A stretch of DNA of 64,000 nt, taken from NCBI GenBank assembly GCA_963768885.1, contig CAVYJN010000006.1, forward strand, positions 868,001 through 932,000. Direction: 5' to 3'. The notes below the pieces were generated by a model. That model saw only the letters and a program-made list of their open reading frames with translations. It was not told the origin of the DNA and made no database searches. Every line of letters begins with the position of its first letter. Position 1 is the first letter of the stretch. Position numbers and translations under genes: made by a program. The DNA is from DASRIA01 sp963768885. Lineage in GTDB: Bacteria > Actinomycetota > Thermoleophilia > Solirubrobacterales > JBBDJG01. This document shows, in pieces, positions 1-7,696 of the stretch.

Positions 1-361
1 TTAATGAATCAGTGTTTACGCTCGGCGATCCCGGGGTACCTCGCCGCCTGTAGTAGGGGAGTCGGTGCCGGGCCCCCACCTGGCACCAATCGCACGCGTG
101 CGGCTTGCCGCCGTTTGGGAATCTCCCTCAGGGAAGCGGAACTCACCCCGTTCCGCATACCAACCCCCCCTGCACCCCCAAGAGCGCCCTCGCCTCCCGG
201 CGGGGGCGTTCTTCCTTCCCGGACGGCTCGGCAAGCCGAATGGCGAGGACCCCGACCCAGGAGTAAGATCGCGCCACGGCTGCCGGAATGGTGCCAATGG
301 AAGTGTCGAGGAGAAGCATCGCGTCGAGAGGAGCCGGCGAGCGGTTGCCGGCGGCGGCCCC
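1..361. other. Non-coding leader region, no gene recognised
   Basis: No convincing protein is visible here. The open frames that cross it are rich in Arg and Pro and look like GC-rich noise. Several inverted repeats suggest a structured transcript: GGTGCC near 64 pairs with GGCACC near 82, and GCGGAAC at 136-142 pairs with GTTCCGC at 150-156 around a 7-nt loop. A strong terminator hairpin follows at 180-213. The region may hold the 3' end of an RNA gene or of an operon that begins before the window. I could not identify a tRNA, tmRNA or other known RNA. Confidence 0.4.
180..213 (+). terminator. Strong stem-loop terminator (15-bp stem)
   Basis: Bases 180-194 pair with 199-213 along a 15-bp stem containing two G-U pairs, with a 4-nt TCCC loop. 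The stem opens with A-T pairs at its base and has a GC-rich top, and a pyrimidine-rich stretch follows. This is the shape of an intrinsic terminator for a plus-strand transcript. It shows that something upstream, largely outside the window or in the first 180 bases, is transcribed toward the STAS gene and stopped here. Confidence 0.6.
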
Positions 362-820
362 TTGAGCGCGAACCGGTTCGAGCCGGCCCCTCCGGAGCCC
401 GGTCCCCCGCGGCGCAGGTTCCGGTCGCTGAAGGTCACCGGGCGCTCGCGCAGGCCCGGGATCTACGCGCGTGAGGCGATCGCCCCGATCTGCCAGATCG
501 ACCTGGCGACCACGGACAAGGCCGCGACACTGACCGTCCAGGGCCAGATGGACATCTCCTGCGGAGACCGCTTCATCGCGTGCCTGCGCGAGGCGCGCGA
601 CTCCGAGCCGAGCGACCTCGTGATCGACCTGCGCGGCGTGACCTTCATCGACTCGACGGGCCTCGCGCTGCTGTTGAAGGCCGACGGGCTCGCGCGCCAG
701 AACCAGTTCGAGCTGCACGTCGTGCGCTCCGGGGCGAAGATCGTGCAGGCCGTGCTGGAGGCGACCGGCGTCGAGAAGTTCCTGCCGTTCGTCGACGACC
801 TTCCCGCGCCGCACTCCTAG
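362..820 (+). CDS. STAS-domain anti-sigma factor antagonist
   Basis: The last 110 residues form a STAS domain of the SpoIIAA/RsbV type, which binds an anti-sigma kinase and frees a sigma factor. The signature FIDSTGLALLL carries the serine that the partner kinase phosphorylates, and the preceding beta strand reads LVIDLRGV. The domain starts near base 490. The start is uncertain: the frame is open back to a GTG at 65, but the upstream part is low-complexity Arg/Pro-rich sequence, so I took the only nearer standard start, TTG at 362. No anti-sigma kinase gene lies beside it. It could act in general stress control or feed the two-component pair that follows. Confidence 0.75.
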   Translation: MSANRFEPAPPEPGPPRRRFRSLKVTGRSRRPGIYAREAIAPICQIDLATTDKAATLTVQGQMDISCGDRFIACLREARDSEPSDLVIDLRGVTFIDSTGLALLLKADGLARQNQFELHVVRSGAKIVQAVLEATGVEKFLPFVDDLPAPHS

Positions 821-833
821 TCGCTCAAAAGGG

Positions 834-852
834 GGGCGAGTTTCCCTCGCCC
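834..852 (+). terminator. Short GC hairpin after the STAS gene
   Basis: GGGCGAG at 834-840 pairs perfectly with CTCGCCC at 846-852 around TTTCC. It lies 14 bases after the STAS stop and 41 bases before the response regulator start. There is no T-tract, so it is a possible weak terminator or mRNA-stabilising hairpin. Confidence 0.35.
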
Positions 853-892
853 GTCGACTTACCTCGCCGAAGGCACCGACCAACGGACGGAG

Positions 893-1615
893 GTGGGCGA
901 GTTGACCGCAAGCACGATCATGGTCGTCGAGGACGACGACGCGACGCGCGAGTTCCTGGCCGACAACCTGCTCGCGGACAGCTACGGGGTCGTGACCGCG
1001 GCGAGCGGGCGGCAGGCACTGAACCTGCTCGAGGTGAGGGAGTGCGATCTGCTCCTGCTCGACGTCGTGCTGCCGGACGCGTCGGGCTTCGAGCTGTGCC
1101 GGCGGCTGCGCGCCGCGGACGGGATCGCGCAGCGGATCGACCCCGAGCTGCCGGTGATCATGCTCTCCGGCCGGACGTCGGAGACCGATCGGGTGCGCGG
1201 CTTCGCCCGCGGCGCGGACGACTACGTGCCGAAGCCGTTCCATTACCCGGAGCTCGCGGCCCGCATCTCGGCGGTGCTGCGGCGCTCGCGCGGCCGGCGC
1301 GAGCGTGGCGTCATCCAGATCGGCGATCTGCGCATCGATCCGTCCTCGCGTGAGGTCCGGATGGGGGACCGTAAGGTCGAGCTGTCCGCCAAGGAGTTCG
1401 CGCTGCTGCATGCCCTCGCCCGCGATCCCGTTCGCGTCTTCACGAAGGAGGAGCTCCTCAGGGACGTGTGGGGCTTTCAGCTGATGGGATCGACGCGAAC
1501 GCTGGACTCGCACGCGAGCCGGGTGCGCCGCAAGCTCGTGCCCGCCATGGGTGGGCGGCGCTGGATCGTGAACGTGTGGGGCGTCGGCTACCGGTTGACC
1601 GACCCGGACTCGTGA
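893..1615 (+). CDS. OmpR/PhoB-family response regulator
   Basis: The 240-residue protein has a receiver domain (about 8-130) and a C-terminal winged helix (about 140-235). Acidic residues at 14-16, the phospho-acceptor Asp57 in LLLLDVVLPD and Lys114 in YVPKPF are all present. The DNA-binding half shows the OmpR-type ELSAKEFALLHALA helix and ends in VWGVGYRL. A GTG at 893 is used; a TTG three codons later is possible. It overlaps the histidine kinase by 4 nt and heads a chain of genes leading into the Tad pilus genes, so it probably controls pilus assembly or is co-regulated with it. Its signal cannot be read from the sequence. Confidence 0.92.
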   Translation: MGELTASTIMVVEDDDATREFLADNLLADSYGVVTAASGRQALNLLEVRECDLLLLDVVLPDASGFELCRRLRAADGIAQRIDPELPVIMLSGRTSETDRVRGFARGADDYVPKPFHYPELAARISAVLRRSRGRRERGVIQIGDLRIDPSSREVRMGDRKVELSAKEFALLHALARDPVRVFTKEELLRDVWGFQLMGSTRTLDSHASRVRRKLVPAMGGRRWIVNVWGVGYRLTDPDS

Positions 1616-2400
1616 GCGGCTTGTTCCTCCTGTGCGCGTTCGGCACGGCAGCGCTCCTCGGAGCTGCGCTCACAGCCGTCGCGCGCCGTCGCGTGCGCGC
1701 GCGGTTGGGTCGCATCGCCCGTGCGAGCCACGAACTGCGGGGCGCGCTTTCCGCGATGAGCTTGGCCTTGTCGCGTATGGAGGCCGCCCCGGATCGTGAG
1801 CCGTTGCGTGCATCCGTGGAGGCGCTGCGCTCACAGCATGCGCGGGCGCAGCTCGCCACCGAGGATCTGGACGCCGCTGGAGGCGCCGGGCTCGAGACCG
1901 GGTCGGAGGCGAGCACCCTGATCGACCTCGAGACGCTGGTGCGGCGGTGTGTGCGGGCCTGGGCCGCCGCGCACGGAAGGTGGCGCGTGGTGTTGGACTG
2001 GCGCGCCGGGCGGCCGGAGGTGTGGGGTCAGGCCGGGCGGCTCGGCCAGGCGCTCGACAACCTCATCGCGAACGCATTGGAGCACGGCGCCGGCCCGGTG
2101 ACGGTCGTCGGGCGGCTGACGTCGACGTCGGCGACCGTGGCGGTGCTCGACCGCGGTGAGGGCCTGCGCCGCTCGCTCGACCGGCCGGCTCCGGTGTCGT
2201 GGCGCGCGCGAAGAGGACACGGCCTGGCGATCGTCCGCCGCGCGATCGACGAGCACGGCGGTCGTGTGCAGCTCATTCGTGAAGGCCGCGGCACAGGCGT
2301 TCAGATCAGCCTGCCGCTCGCCCCCGGTTCACCGGGCCGCAGTCCCTCCGGCACCGTGCGGCCCGCCCCCGGGCAACCGGGGGTCGCCCGCTCGGCATGA
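1612..2400 (+). CDS. Small sensor histidine kinase
   Basis: This 262-residue kinase has one N-terminal membrane segment (about 3-24) and no separate sensor domain. The dimerisation helix carries the phosphorylatable His near residue 40 in SHELRGAL. The ATPase part shows an N box (DNLIANALEHG, about 149-159), a G1 box (LDRGEGL) and a G2 box (RGHGLAIV). I chose the GTG at 1612 because it overlaps the regulator stop as GTGA and sits just before the membrane helix; the longer frame upstream is a shadow of the regulator. The C-terminal tail is Pro- and Gly-rich. It is the evident partner of the preceding regulator. Confidence 0.87.
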   Translation: MSGLFLLCAFGTAALLGAALTAVARRRVRARLGRIARASHELRGALSAMSLALSRMEAAPDREPLRASVEALRSQHARAQLATEDLDAAGGAGLETGSEASTLIDLETLVRRCVRAWAAAHGRWRVVLDWRAGRPEVWGQAGRLGQALDNLIANALEHGAGPVTVVGRLTSTSATVAVLDRGEGLRRSLDRPAPVSWRARRGHGLAIVRRAIDEHGGRVQLIREGRGTGVQISLPLAPGSPGRSPSGTVRPAPGQPGVARSA

Positions 2401-3098
2401 CCCGGCGGCGACGCGGCGTGCTGATGCTCGGGCTGGCCGCGGTCTGCGCGGGGCTCGCCGCGAGCGCGGTCGACCGGTACTCGGATGACGTCGCCGCCCA
2501 GGTCGGCCCCTTGCGGGAGGTCGTCGTCGCCCGCCGGGACCTGCCGCGCGGGACGCTCGTGACGGCGTCGCTTGCGGGAGCCGCGCTCGAGCAGCGGCGG
2601 GTCCCGTCGCGGTTCGCGCCGCCGCGATCGCTGAGCGCGCGGCGTGAGGCGATCGGTTTCCGGACCCTCGCGTCGCTCGCGGCGGGGGACTACGTCGGCG
2701 CCACGCAGCTCGGCGCGCCTCGGTCGGCGCCGCGCCGGAGCGCCACGCAGACGGGCCGCCTGGTCGAGGTCGCGGTCACCGGCGCTGCGACGATCGCCCC
2801 GCTGCTGCGGCCGGGAGCCCTGGTCGACGTGCTCGTCACGACCGATGGCCAGGGCGGTTCGCCGCGCACGTATCTCGCCCTCCAGCGGCTCGAGCTGGTG
2901 GACTTCGCGGGCTCGCCGCCGGGCGGCGCTCCCGAGGGCGCCGACGCGACGGCGACGCTGCGCACCACGCTGCGCCAGGCCGCGACCCTGACGGCGGCGC
3001 AGAACTTCGCGCGCGAGGTGCGCGTCGTCCCGCGCCCGCGGGGTGACCTGCGGCGCCTCGGCCCGACCTCGGTGACGGCGAAGGGGCTGGCGCCGTGA
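2397..3098 (+). CDS. cpaB: Flp pilus assembly protein CpaB (SAF domain)
   Basis: The protein has an N-terminal membrane anchor (about 8-25) followed by a SAF domain that begins near VVVARRDLPRGTLV, as in CpaB/RcpC. These proteins act outside the membrane in building Flp/Tad pili and may bind peptidoglycan. The length of 233 residues is normal for actinobacterial versions. The start ATG overlaps the kinase stop by 4 nt, and the stop overlaps the CpaF start by 4 nt, so translation is probably coupled. The family assignment rests on SAF-like sequence plus location next to cpaF. Confidence 0.82.
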   Translation: MTRRRRGVLMLGLAAVCAGLAASAVDRYSDDVAAQVGPLREVVVARRDLPRGTLVTASLAGAALEQRRVPSRFAPPRSLSARREAIGFRTLASLAAGDYVGATQLGAPRSAPRRSATQTGRLVEVAVTGAATIAPLLRPGALVDVLVTTDGQGGSPRTYLALQRLELVDFAGSPPGGAPEGADATATLRTTLRQAATLTAAQNFAREVRVVPRPRGDLRRLGPTSVTAKGLAP

Positions 3099-4258
3099 GC
3101 GCGATCGAGGAGCTCGCCCAGGGTCTGCGCCGACGCCTGATCGACGACGCGCGTGCGGGCTCCTCCGGGCCACGGTCCGACAGCGGCGCGTTGCGCGAGC
3201 GCATCGCGGGACTCCTGCGCGACCAGGCCCGTCCGCTCGCGGAGCCGGAGCGCGAGGCGCTGGTCGAGCGTCTGCTCGCGAGCACGATGGGCCTCGGCCC
3301 GTTGGAGCCCCTGCTCGAGGATCCCGAGGTCGACGAGATCATGGTGAACGGACCGCGCTCCGTGCTCGTCGAGCGGGGCGGCCGGATCGAGGCCACGTCG
3401 GTCACGTTCGACTCCGAGGAGGCGTTGCTGCACGTGATCGAGCGCATCCTCAGCCCGCTCGGTCGCCGTGTCGACGAGGCCGTTCCGCTCGCGGACGCAC
3501 GACTGCCCGACGGCTCGCGCGTCAACTGCGTGATCCCGCCGCTGAGCCTCGACGGCCCGCTGCTGACGATCCGGCGCTTCCGCCGGCGCGGCTTCACGCC
3601 GGCGGAGCTGGTCGGGAACGCGACGCTGTGCGACGAGGCCCTCGACTTTCTGCGCGAGAGCGTCTCGTCGCGCCGCAACATCGTGGTCAGCGGGGGCACC
3701 GGATCGGGCAAGACGACCCTGATGAACGTCCTCTCGTCGTTCATCGGCGCGGACGAGCGCGTGATCACGATCGAGGACGCGGCCGAGCTGCGCCTCCAGC
3801 AGCCGCACGTCCTGCGCCTCGAGAGCCGGCCGCCGAACCTCGAGGGCGGAGGTGAGGTGACGATCCGGCAGCTGGTGCGCAACGCGCTGCGCATGCGCCC
3901 GGACCGCATCGTGATCGGCGAGGTCCGCGGCGCCGAGGCCCTCGACATGCTTCAGGCGCTCAACAGCGGCCATGACGGGTCGATGACGACGGTCCACGCG
4001 AACTCCGCGGCCGACGCCCTCCGCCGCATCGAGACGCTTGCCCTGATGGCCGATGTCGCGCTGCCCCACGTTGCGGTGCGCCAGCAGGCGGCAAGCGCGA
4101 TCGACAACGTGGTCCATCTCGAGCGACGGCGCGACGGCGCGCGCGTGGTCGTCGAGATCGTGGACGTGGTGCGCTTTGCATCCGAGGTCGGCGTGCGACC
4201 GCTCTTCTCCTTCTCCGACGGCAGGCTCACCCGCGTCGCGCCCGAGCGATCCACGTGA
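3095..4258 (+). CDS. cpaF: Tad/Flp pilus ATPase CpaF (TadA)
   Basis: This type II/IV secretion ATPase powers pilin assembly at the inner face of the membrane. The Walker A loop GGTGSGKTT is at about residues 200-208. The Walker B segment RIVIGEVRGAEALDML follows at about 271-286, and the histidine-box segment SMTTVHANS comes after it. The N-terminal part has the PLEPLLEDPEVDEIMVNGP stretch typical of CpaF. The 387-residue length is typical. It starts at GTG 3095 within the cpaB stop and overlaps tadB by 4 nt. Confidence 0.95.
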   Translation: MSAIEELAQGLRRRLIDDARAGSSGPRSDSGALRERIAGLLRDQARPLAEPEREALVERLLASTMGLGPLEPLLEDPEVDEIMVNGPRSVLVERGGRIEATSVTFDSEEALLHVIERILSPLGRRVDEAVPLADARLPDGSRVNCVIPPLSLDGPLLTIRRFRRRGFTPAELVGNATLCDEALDFLRESVSSRRNIVVSGGTGSGKTTLMNVLSSFIGADERVITIEDAAELRLQQPHVLRLESRPPNLEGGGEVTIRQLVRNALRMRPDRIVIGEVRGAEALDMLQALNSGHDGSMTTVHANSAADALRRIETLALMADVALPHVAVRQQAASAIDNVVHLERRRDGARVVVEIVDVVRFASEVGVRPLFSFSDGRLTRVAPERST

Positions 4259-5145
4259 ACGGCGCGGGCGTGCCCTGGGTCACGGCGGTCGCCGCTGCGG
4301 GCGGGTTGCTGGCCGTCCACGGGGTCGCGCTCGTCGTCTCCGGCGGCGCGAGGCTGCCGCGCCCGGTGCGAGCGGCGACTCTGCGGTTGGCCGCGGAGGT
4401 GCGCGAGACGGTGGTCGTCGTGCGCGGGATGGGCGTCGGCGGGGGTCCGCTCCCGCGCGCGGCCGTGGCGCGGCTCCGGGTCGCCGCCGGGCTCGCCACG
4501 GCGGTCGCGGGGTGGGTGATCCTCGGCACGAGGGGCGCCGTCGTGTGCGCCGCGGCCGGCGCATGGAGCGCGCCGCGGCTCGCGCGGGCGCGGCGGGCGC
4601 GACACGCGCGGCGCCTCGACGCAGAGGCGCCGGGCGGCGCGCGTGCGATCGCGGACGCGATCGCCGGCGGCGCATCGCTGCGGCGCTCCGTGACGGTCGC
4701 CGCGCGACGCCTGCACGGCCAGTTCGCGCACGAGCTCGCGCGCGCGTCCTGGGAGCTGGAGATGGGCGCCGGCACCGCGGCGGCGCTGGAGCGTCTGCGG
4801 CATCGTTCGGGCTCACGCGGCGTGGGCCTGATCGTTGCGGCGATGCAGGTGCAGCATCGTGCGGGCGGTGACCTGCCCGGGGTCCTGCGCGGCGTGGCCC
4901 GCGCGCTCGAGGAGGAGCACCGCGTGCTGGAGGAGGCCCGCGCCGCAACCGCACAGGCGCGCTTCACCGCGGCGGTCGTGATCGCGCTCCCGACGTGCGC
5001 CGTCGCGATGGGTGCGCTTGCCTCGCCCGGTCTGCCCGCGCGGCTCACGGGGTCCGCGCTCGGCGTCGGGCTGCTGGCGGCCGCCCTTTCGCTCCAGGCA
5101 TGCGGTGCGCTCGTGATCCGGCGACTCGCCGCGCCCGACTCGTGA
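4255..5145 (+). CDS. tadB: Tad pilus inner-membrane protein TadB
   Basis: This 296-residue protein has N-terminal hydrophobic segments, a cytoplasmic type II secretion F-like domain in the middle and C-terminal membrane helices (about 240-290). The stretch LRRSVTVAARRL followed by GGDLPGVLRGVARALEEEHR resembles the GliF/T2SSF fold of TadB. It would pair with TadC as the membrane platform for the CpaF motor. The start is GTG 4255, overlapping the cpaF stop by 4 nt. Confidence 0.85.
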   Translation: MNGAGVPWVTAVAAAGGLLAVHGVALVVSGGARLPRPVRAATLRLAAEVRETVVVVRGMGVGGGPLPRAAVARLRVAAGLATAVAGWVILGTRGAVVCAAAGAWSAPRLARARRARHARRLDAEAPGGARAIADAIAGGASLRRSVTVAARRLHGQFAHELARASWELEMGAGTAAALERLRHRSGSRGVGLIVAAMQVQHRAGGDLPGVLRGVARALEEEHRVLEEARAATAQARFTAAVVIALPTCAVAMGALASPGLPARLTGSALGVGLLAAALSLQACGALVIRRLAAPDS

Positions 5146-6023
5146 GCGCTCCGGGCGCGTGGGCTGCGGTGGCGGCCGGGCTCGCGGTGGCGGGCGTGGC
5201 GACGCTGCTTCCTGCGAGACCGCCCGGGCCGTCGCGGAGCCGCCGTTCCACCGCGTTGGCGGGTTCGCTGTCGTCAGGGCTCGCGACCGCCGGGGCCGCG
5301 GTCCTTGCCCGCCTTCACGTCGACCGGCTCGGGCCGCCGGGCAGGCTGGCCGACCGCGTGGTCGCGGCCGGGAGCCCGGGCGGCCTGAGTCCGCGCGACT
5401 GGGCGGCGCTCAAGTGGGCGTGTGGGGCCGGCGCATTGGTCCTTGGGCTGGCCACGTCGAGCGCGATGCCCGGTCGTCTGGGAATCGCATTGACGGCCGC
5501 GGCGCCGGTCGCGGGCTACCTGTTGCCCGACTATCGGCTCGCGCGCACCGCCCGCCGGCGCGCGGACGGCGCGCTGCGGGAGCTGCCGGGGATGCTCGAT
5601 CTGCTGCGCGTCACGATCGAGGCCGGCCGGTCGCCGGTGGCCGCGATGGGAGCGGTGGCCGAGCGCTTCGACGGGCCGCTCGCCGCCGAATGGCGCGCGG
5701 CCGCGGCGGAGGTCGCGCTCGGCGTTACGCGCGACGCCGCGCTCGACAACCTTCGCCGCCGCATGCCGGTCGACGGCGTGCGCACCCTGGTCGACTCGCT
5801 GACGAACGCGAACCGCTCGGGCCTGGCGCTCGGCGAGGTGCTCGCGGCCCAGGCGGCAAGCGCGCGGCACGAGCGACGGCAGCAGATCCGCGAGCGCGCG
5901 GCGCGCGCCGGGCCGAAGATGCAGCTCGTCGTCGCGCTGGTGCTGGTGCCGTCGGTGCTGCTCACGCTGGGCGCGGTGCTCGTCGCGGAGCTGACGAGCA
6001 CGGGGATCGGCTTCGCGTACTGA
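5142..6023 (+). CDS. tadC: Tad pilus inner-membrane protein TadC
   Basis: This second T2SSF-type platform protein has 293 residues. Its core LRELPGMLDLLRVTIEAG and the later ANRSGLALGEVLAAQA are typical of TadC. It is followed by a charged EIR-like helix and a final membrane segment near 270-285. The start GTG 5142 overlaps the tadB stop. The longer open frame upstream is a tadB shadow. It is the last gene of the tightly overlapping chain. No pilin, prepilin peptidase or TadZ gene is in the window, so those parts must be encoded elsewhere. Confidence 0.85.
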   Translation: MSAPGAWAAVAAGLAVAGVATLLPARPPGPSRSRRSTALAGSLSSGLATAGAAVLARLHVDRLGPPGRLADRVVAAGSPGGLSPRDWAALKWACGAGALVLGLATSSAMPGRLGIALTAAAPVAGYLLPDYRLARTARRRADGALRELPGMLDLLRVTIEAGRSPVAAMGAVAERFDGPLAAEWRAAAAEVALGVTRDAALDNLRRRMPVDGVRTLVDSLTNANRSGLALGEVLAAQAASARHERRQQIRERAARAGPKMQLVVALVLVPSVLLTLGAVLVAELTSTGIGFAY

Positions 6024-6052
6024 GCGAGCCGTTTCCGCTAATTTGAGCGCCG

Positions 6053-6337
6053 ATGGAGGCGGCATCGCCCAACACCGAGGACGGCCTGCGCGAGCAGGCG
6101 ATCACCCAGCTCAAGAAGAAGCGCGACTTCACGACGCACCTCGTGATCTACGTGCTCGTGAACTCGATGCTCGTCGGCATCTGGGCGGTGACCGGCGGCG
6201 ACTTCTTCTGGCCGATCTTCCCGATCCTCGGATGGGGGATCGGGCTCGGCGCGAACGCCTGGGACGTGTACGGGCGAAAGCCGATCTCCGAGGGGGAGAT
6301 CGAGCAGGAGATCTCGCGCCTGCGCGGCGGCCGCTGA
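6053..6337 (+). CDS. 2TM-domain membrane protein
   Basis: This 94-residue protein has two membrane segments, about residues 28-45 and 50-68, separated by a short turn. Soluble charged ends flank them. It matches the 2TM domain pattern, in which the N-terminal helix holds KKKRDFTTHLVIYV and a Trp-rich loop joins the helices. The function of the domain is unknown; in other proteins it sits beside histidine kinases. It lies 29 nt after tadC. Confidence 0.7.
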   Translation: MEAASPNTEDGLREQAITQLKKKRDFTTHLVIYVLVNSMLVGIWAVTGGDFFWPIFPILGWGIGLGANAWDVYGRKPISEGEIEQEISRLRGGR

Positions 6338-6343
6338 GGCGCC

Positions 6344-7018
6344 GTGGCGGGCGATCGCTGGGTCACGTTCGACTGCTACGGGACGCTCGTCGACTGGTGG
6401 ACGGGCATGGGCGCCGCCGCGGCGTCGGTCGCGGGCGAGCGCGCGGCCGAGCTGCTCGACGCCTACCACGAGCAGGAGCTGATCCTCGAGGCCGAGCGCC
6501 CGGCCCCCTCCTATAGGCACGTGCTGACCGAGGGCCTGCGGCGCGCCGCCGCGCGCCGTGGGGTCGAGCTGCCGGGCGACGGCGACCAGGCGTTCGTGCG
6601 CGCGTGGACGGAGATGCCGGTCTTCGACGACGTCGGGCCGGCGCTCGGCGCGCTGCGCGGGGCGGGGTGGAGGCTCGCGATCCTCACCAACTGCGACGAC
6701 GACCTGATCGCCGGCACGCGGCGCCGGCTCCCGGCGGACTTCGAGCTCGTCGTGACGGCCGAGCAGGTCGGCTCCTACAAGCCCGACCTCGCGCACTTCC
6801 ACGCGTTCCGCGAGCGCACGGGGGTGGGGGAGGGCGAGTGGGTGCACGCCGCCTGCAGCTGGATGCACGACATCCTCCCGGCCGCGCGGCTCGGCATCCC
6901 GCGCGTGTGGGTCGACCGCGACCGCTCCGGGCACCCGCCGGGCCTGGCCGACGTGGTGCTCCCGGACATGGCCGGCCTCCCGGCCGCCGTCGAGCAGGCC
7001 GCCGCTCTCCGCGCCTGA
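6344..7018 (+). CDS. HAD-superfamily hydrolase, haloacid dehalogenase type II-like
   Basis: Motif I, VTFDCYGTLVDW, gives the nucleophile Asp near residue 8. Motif II is ILTNCDDD, the motif III lysine is in SYKPDLAHF, and the acidic motif IV is in ACSWMHDILPA. The cap between motifs I and II is small and helical (C1 type), as in 2-haloacid dehalogenases. The 224-residue length fits. The substrate cannot be told, since many members are phosphatases. It starts at GTG 6344, 6 nt after the 2TM gene, and is probably co-transcribed with it. Confidence 0.85.
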   Translation: MAGDRWVTFDCYGTLVDWWTGMGAAAASVAGERAAELLDAYHEQELILEAERPAPSYRHVLTEGLRRAAARRGVELPGDGDQAFVRAWTEMPVFDDVGPALGALRGAGWRLAILTNCDDDLIAGTRRRLPADFELVVTAEQVGSYKPDLAHFHAFRERTGVGEGEWVHAACSWMHDILPAARLGIPRVWVDRDRSGHPPGLADVVLPDMAGLPAAVEQAAALRA

Positions 7019-7077
7019 CGACCCCGCTGACCCGGCCGGCGCCCTGAATCCCGCTCAACCACGGGGAAATCGCCCCA

Positions 7078-7132
7078 GTGGGAAATTTTCCCTACATGTG
7101 TTGCATTGTGGGGGAGTGTGGGTTAAAGTGGG
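7078..7132 (+). promoter_or_regulatory. Phased GTGGG repeats, probable MraZ operator
   Basis: GTGGG occurs at 7108, 7118 and 7128, exactly 10 bp apart, and again at 7078, three more 10-bp steps upstream. Direct GTGGG-type repeats at 10-bp spacing are the known binding site of MraZ, the product of the first gene downstream. All copies lie on one face of the helix. The site would let MraZ control the whole division cluster. Confidence 0.75.
7101..7128 (+). promoter_or_regulatory. Candidate promoter of the dcw cluster
   Basis: TTGCAT at 7101-7106 and TTAAAG at 7123-7128 are 16 bp apart and resemble housekeeping -35 and -10 boxes. They overlap the GTGGG repeats, so bound MraZ would block polymerase. 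The resulting leader would be about 85 nt. This is seen by eye only. Confidence 0.4.
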
Positions 7133-7218
7133 GCCACGTTGAACCGGACTGGGGATGGCGAGGTTCCTCCCACCACGCCATCCCTCGTCCCGGACTCTTT
7201 GAGGGAAAGCATTGGGTT

Positions 7219-7665
7219 TTGGCCTTCCTGGGGCAATTCGAGTACACGCTGGACGCCAAGAACCGGCTCACGATCCCTCCCAAGTTCAGGGGCGCGCTTT
7301 CGGACGGAGTGGTTCTCGCCAAGGAGATCGACCCCTGTATCTCGATCTGGCCGATGGCGGGCTGGCTTGCACACACCGAGCGGATCCTGGCGGACCGCGA
7401 CGAGCTCGACGAGGACACGCGCGACTACCGGCGTCTGATCCACGCCGGGGCCTACGAGGGCCAGCTCGACGCCGCCGGGCGGATCATGCTGCCCCAGCCG
7501 CTGATCGAGCGCGTCACGCTCGAGCGCGAGGTGTCGCTGATCGGCAACCTCAACGTGATCGAGGTGTGGAGCCGCGAGCACTGGGCCAAGCGCCAGCCCG
7601 AGCTCGACGCGCAGGCCGGCGAGATCGCGCGGCGGCTCTCGCAGCGCCGGCGGGAGGAGCGCTGA
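7219..7665 (+). CDS. mraZ: Transcriptional regulator MraZ
   Basis: MraZ is a ring-shaped DNA-binding protein that regulates the dcw operon. Two SpoVT/AbrB-like half domains are visible, each with its DXXXR signature: DAKNR near residues 12-16 and DAAGR near 85. I chose TTG 7219 because the family's conserved start, FLGQFEYTLDAKNRL, begins there and GAGGGAAAG lies 9 nt upstream. The frame is open further back through the operator, but that part is not MraZ-like. The product is 148 residues, the usual size. Confidence 0.9.
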   Translation: MAFLGQFEYTLDAKNRLTIPPKFRGALSDGVVLAKEIDPCISIWPMAGWLAHTERILADRDELDEDTRDYRRLIHAGAYEGQLDAAGRIMLPQPLIERVTLEREVSLIGNLNVIEVWSREHWAKRQPELDAQAGEIARRLSQRRREER

Positions 7666-7696
7666 CCCGCATGGACCCTCGACTTCCGCGCGACGC

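Noticed and set aside
1..95. tmRNA or tRNA at the left edge
   Set aside because: There is a faint tag-like TACCTCGCCGCC and a GGCACCA sequence, but no T-arm GGTTCRANTCC and no matching acceptor stem.
2301..3173. Minus-strand gene opposite cpaB
   Set aside because: It consists of Arg-, Pro- and Ala-rich antisense sequence without motifs. The plus strand has a clear CpaB with coupled starts and stops.
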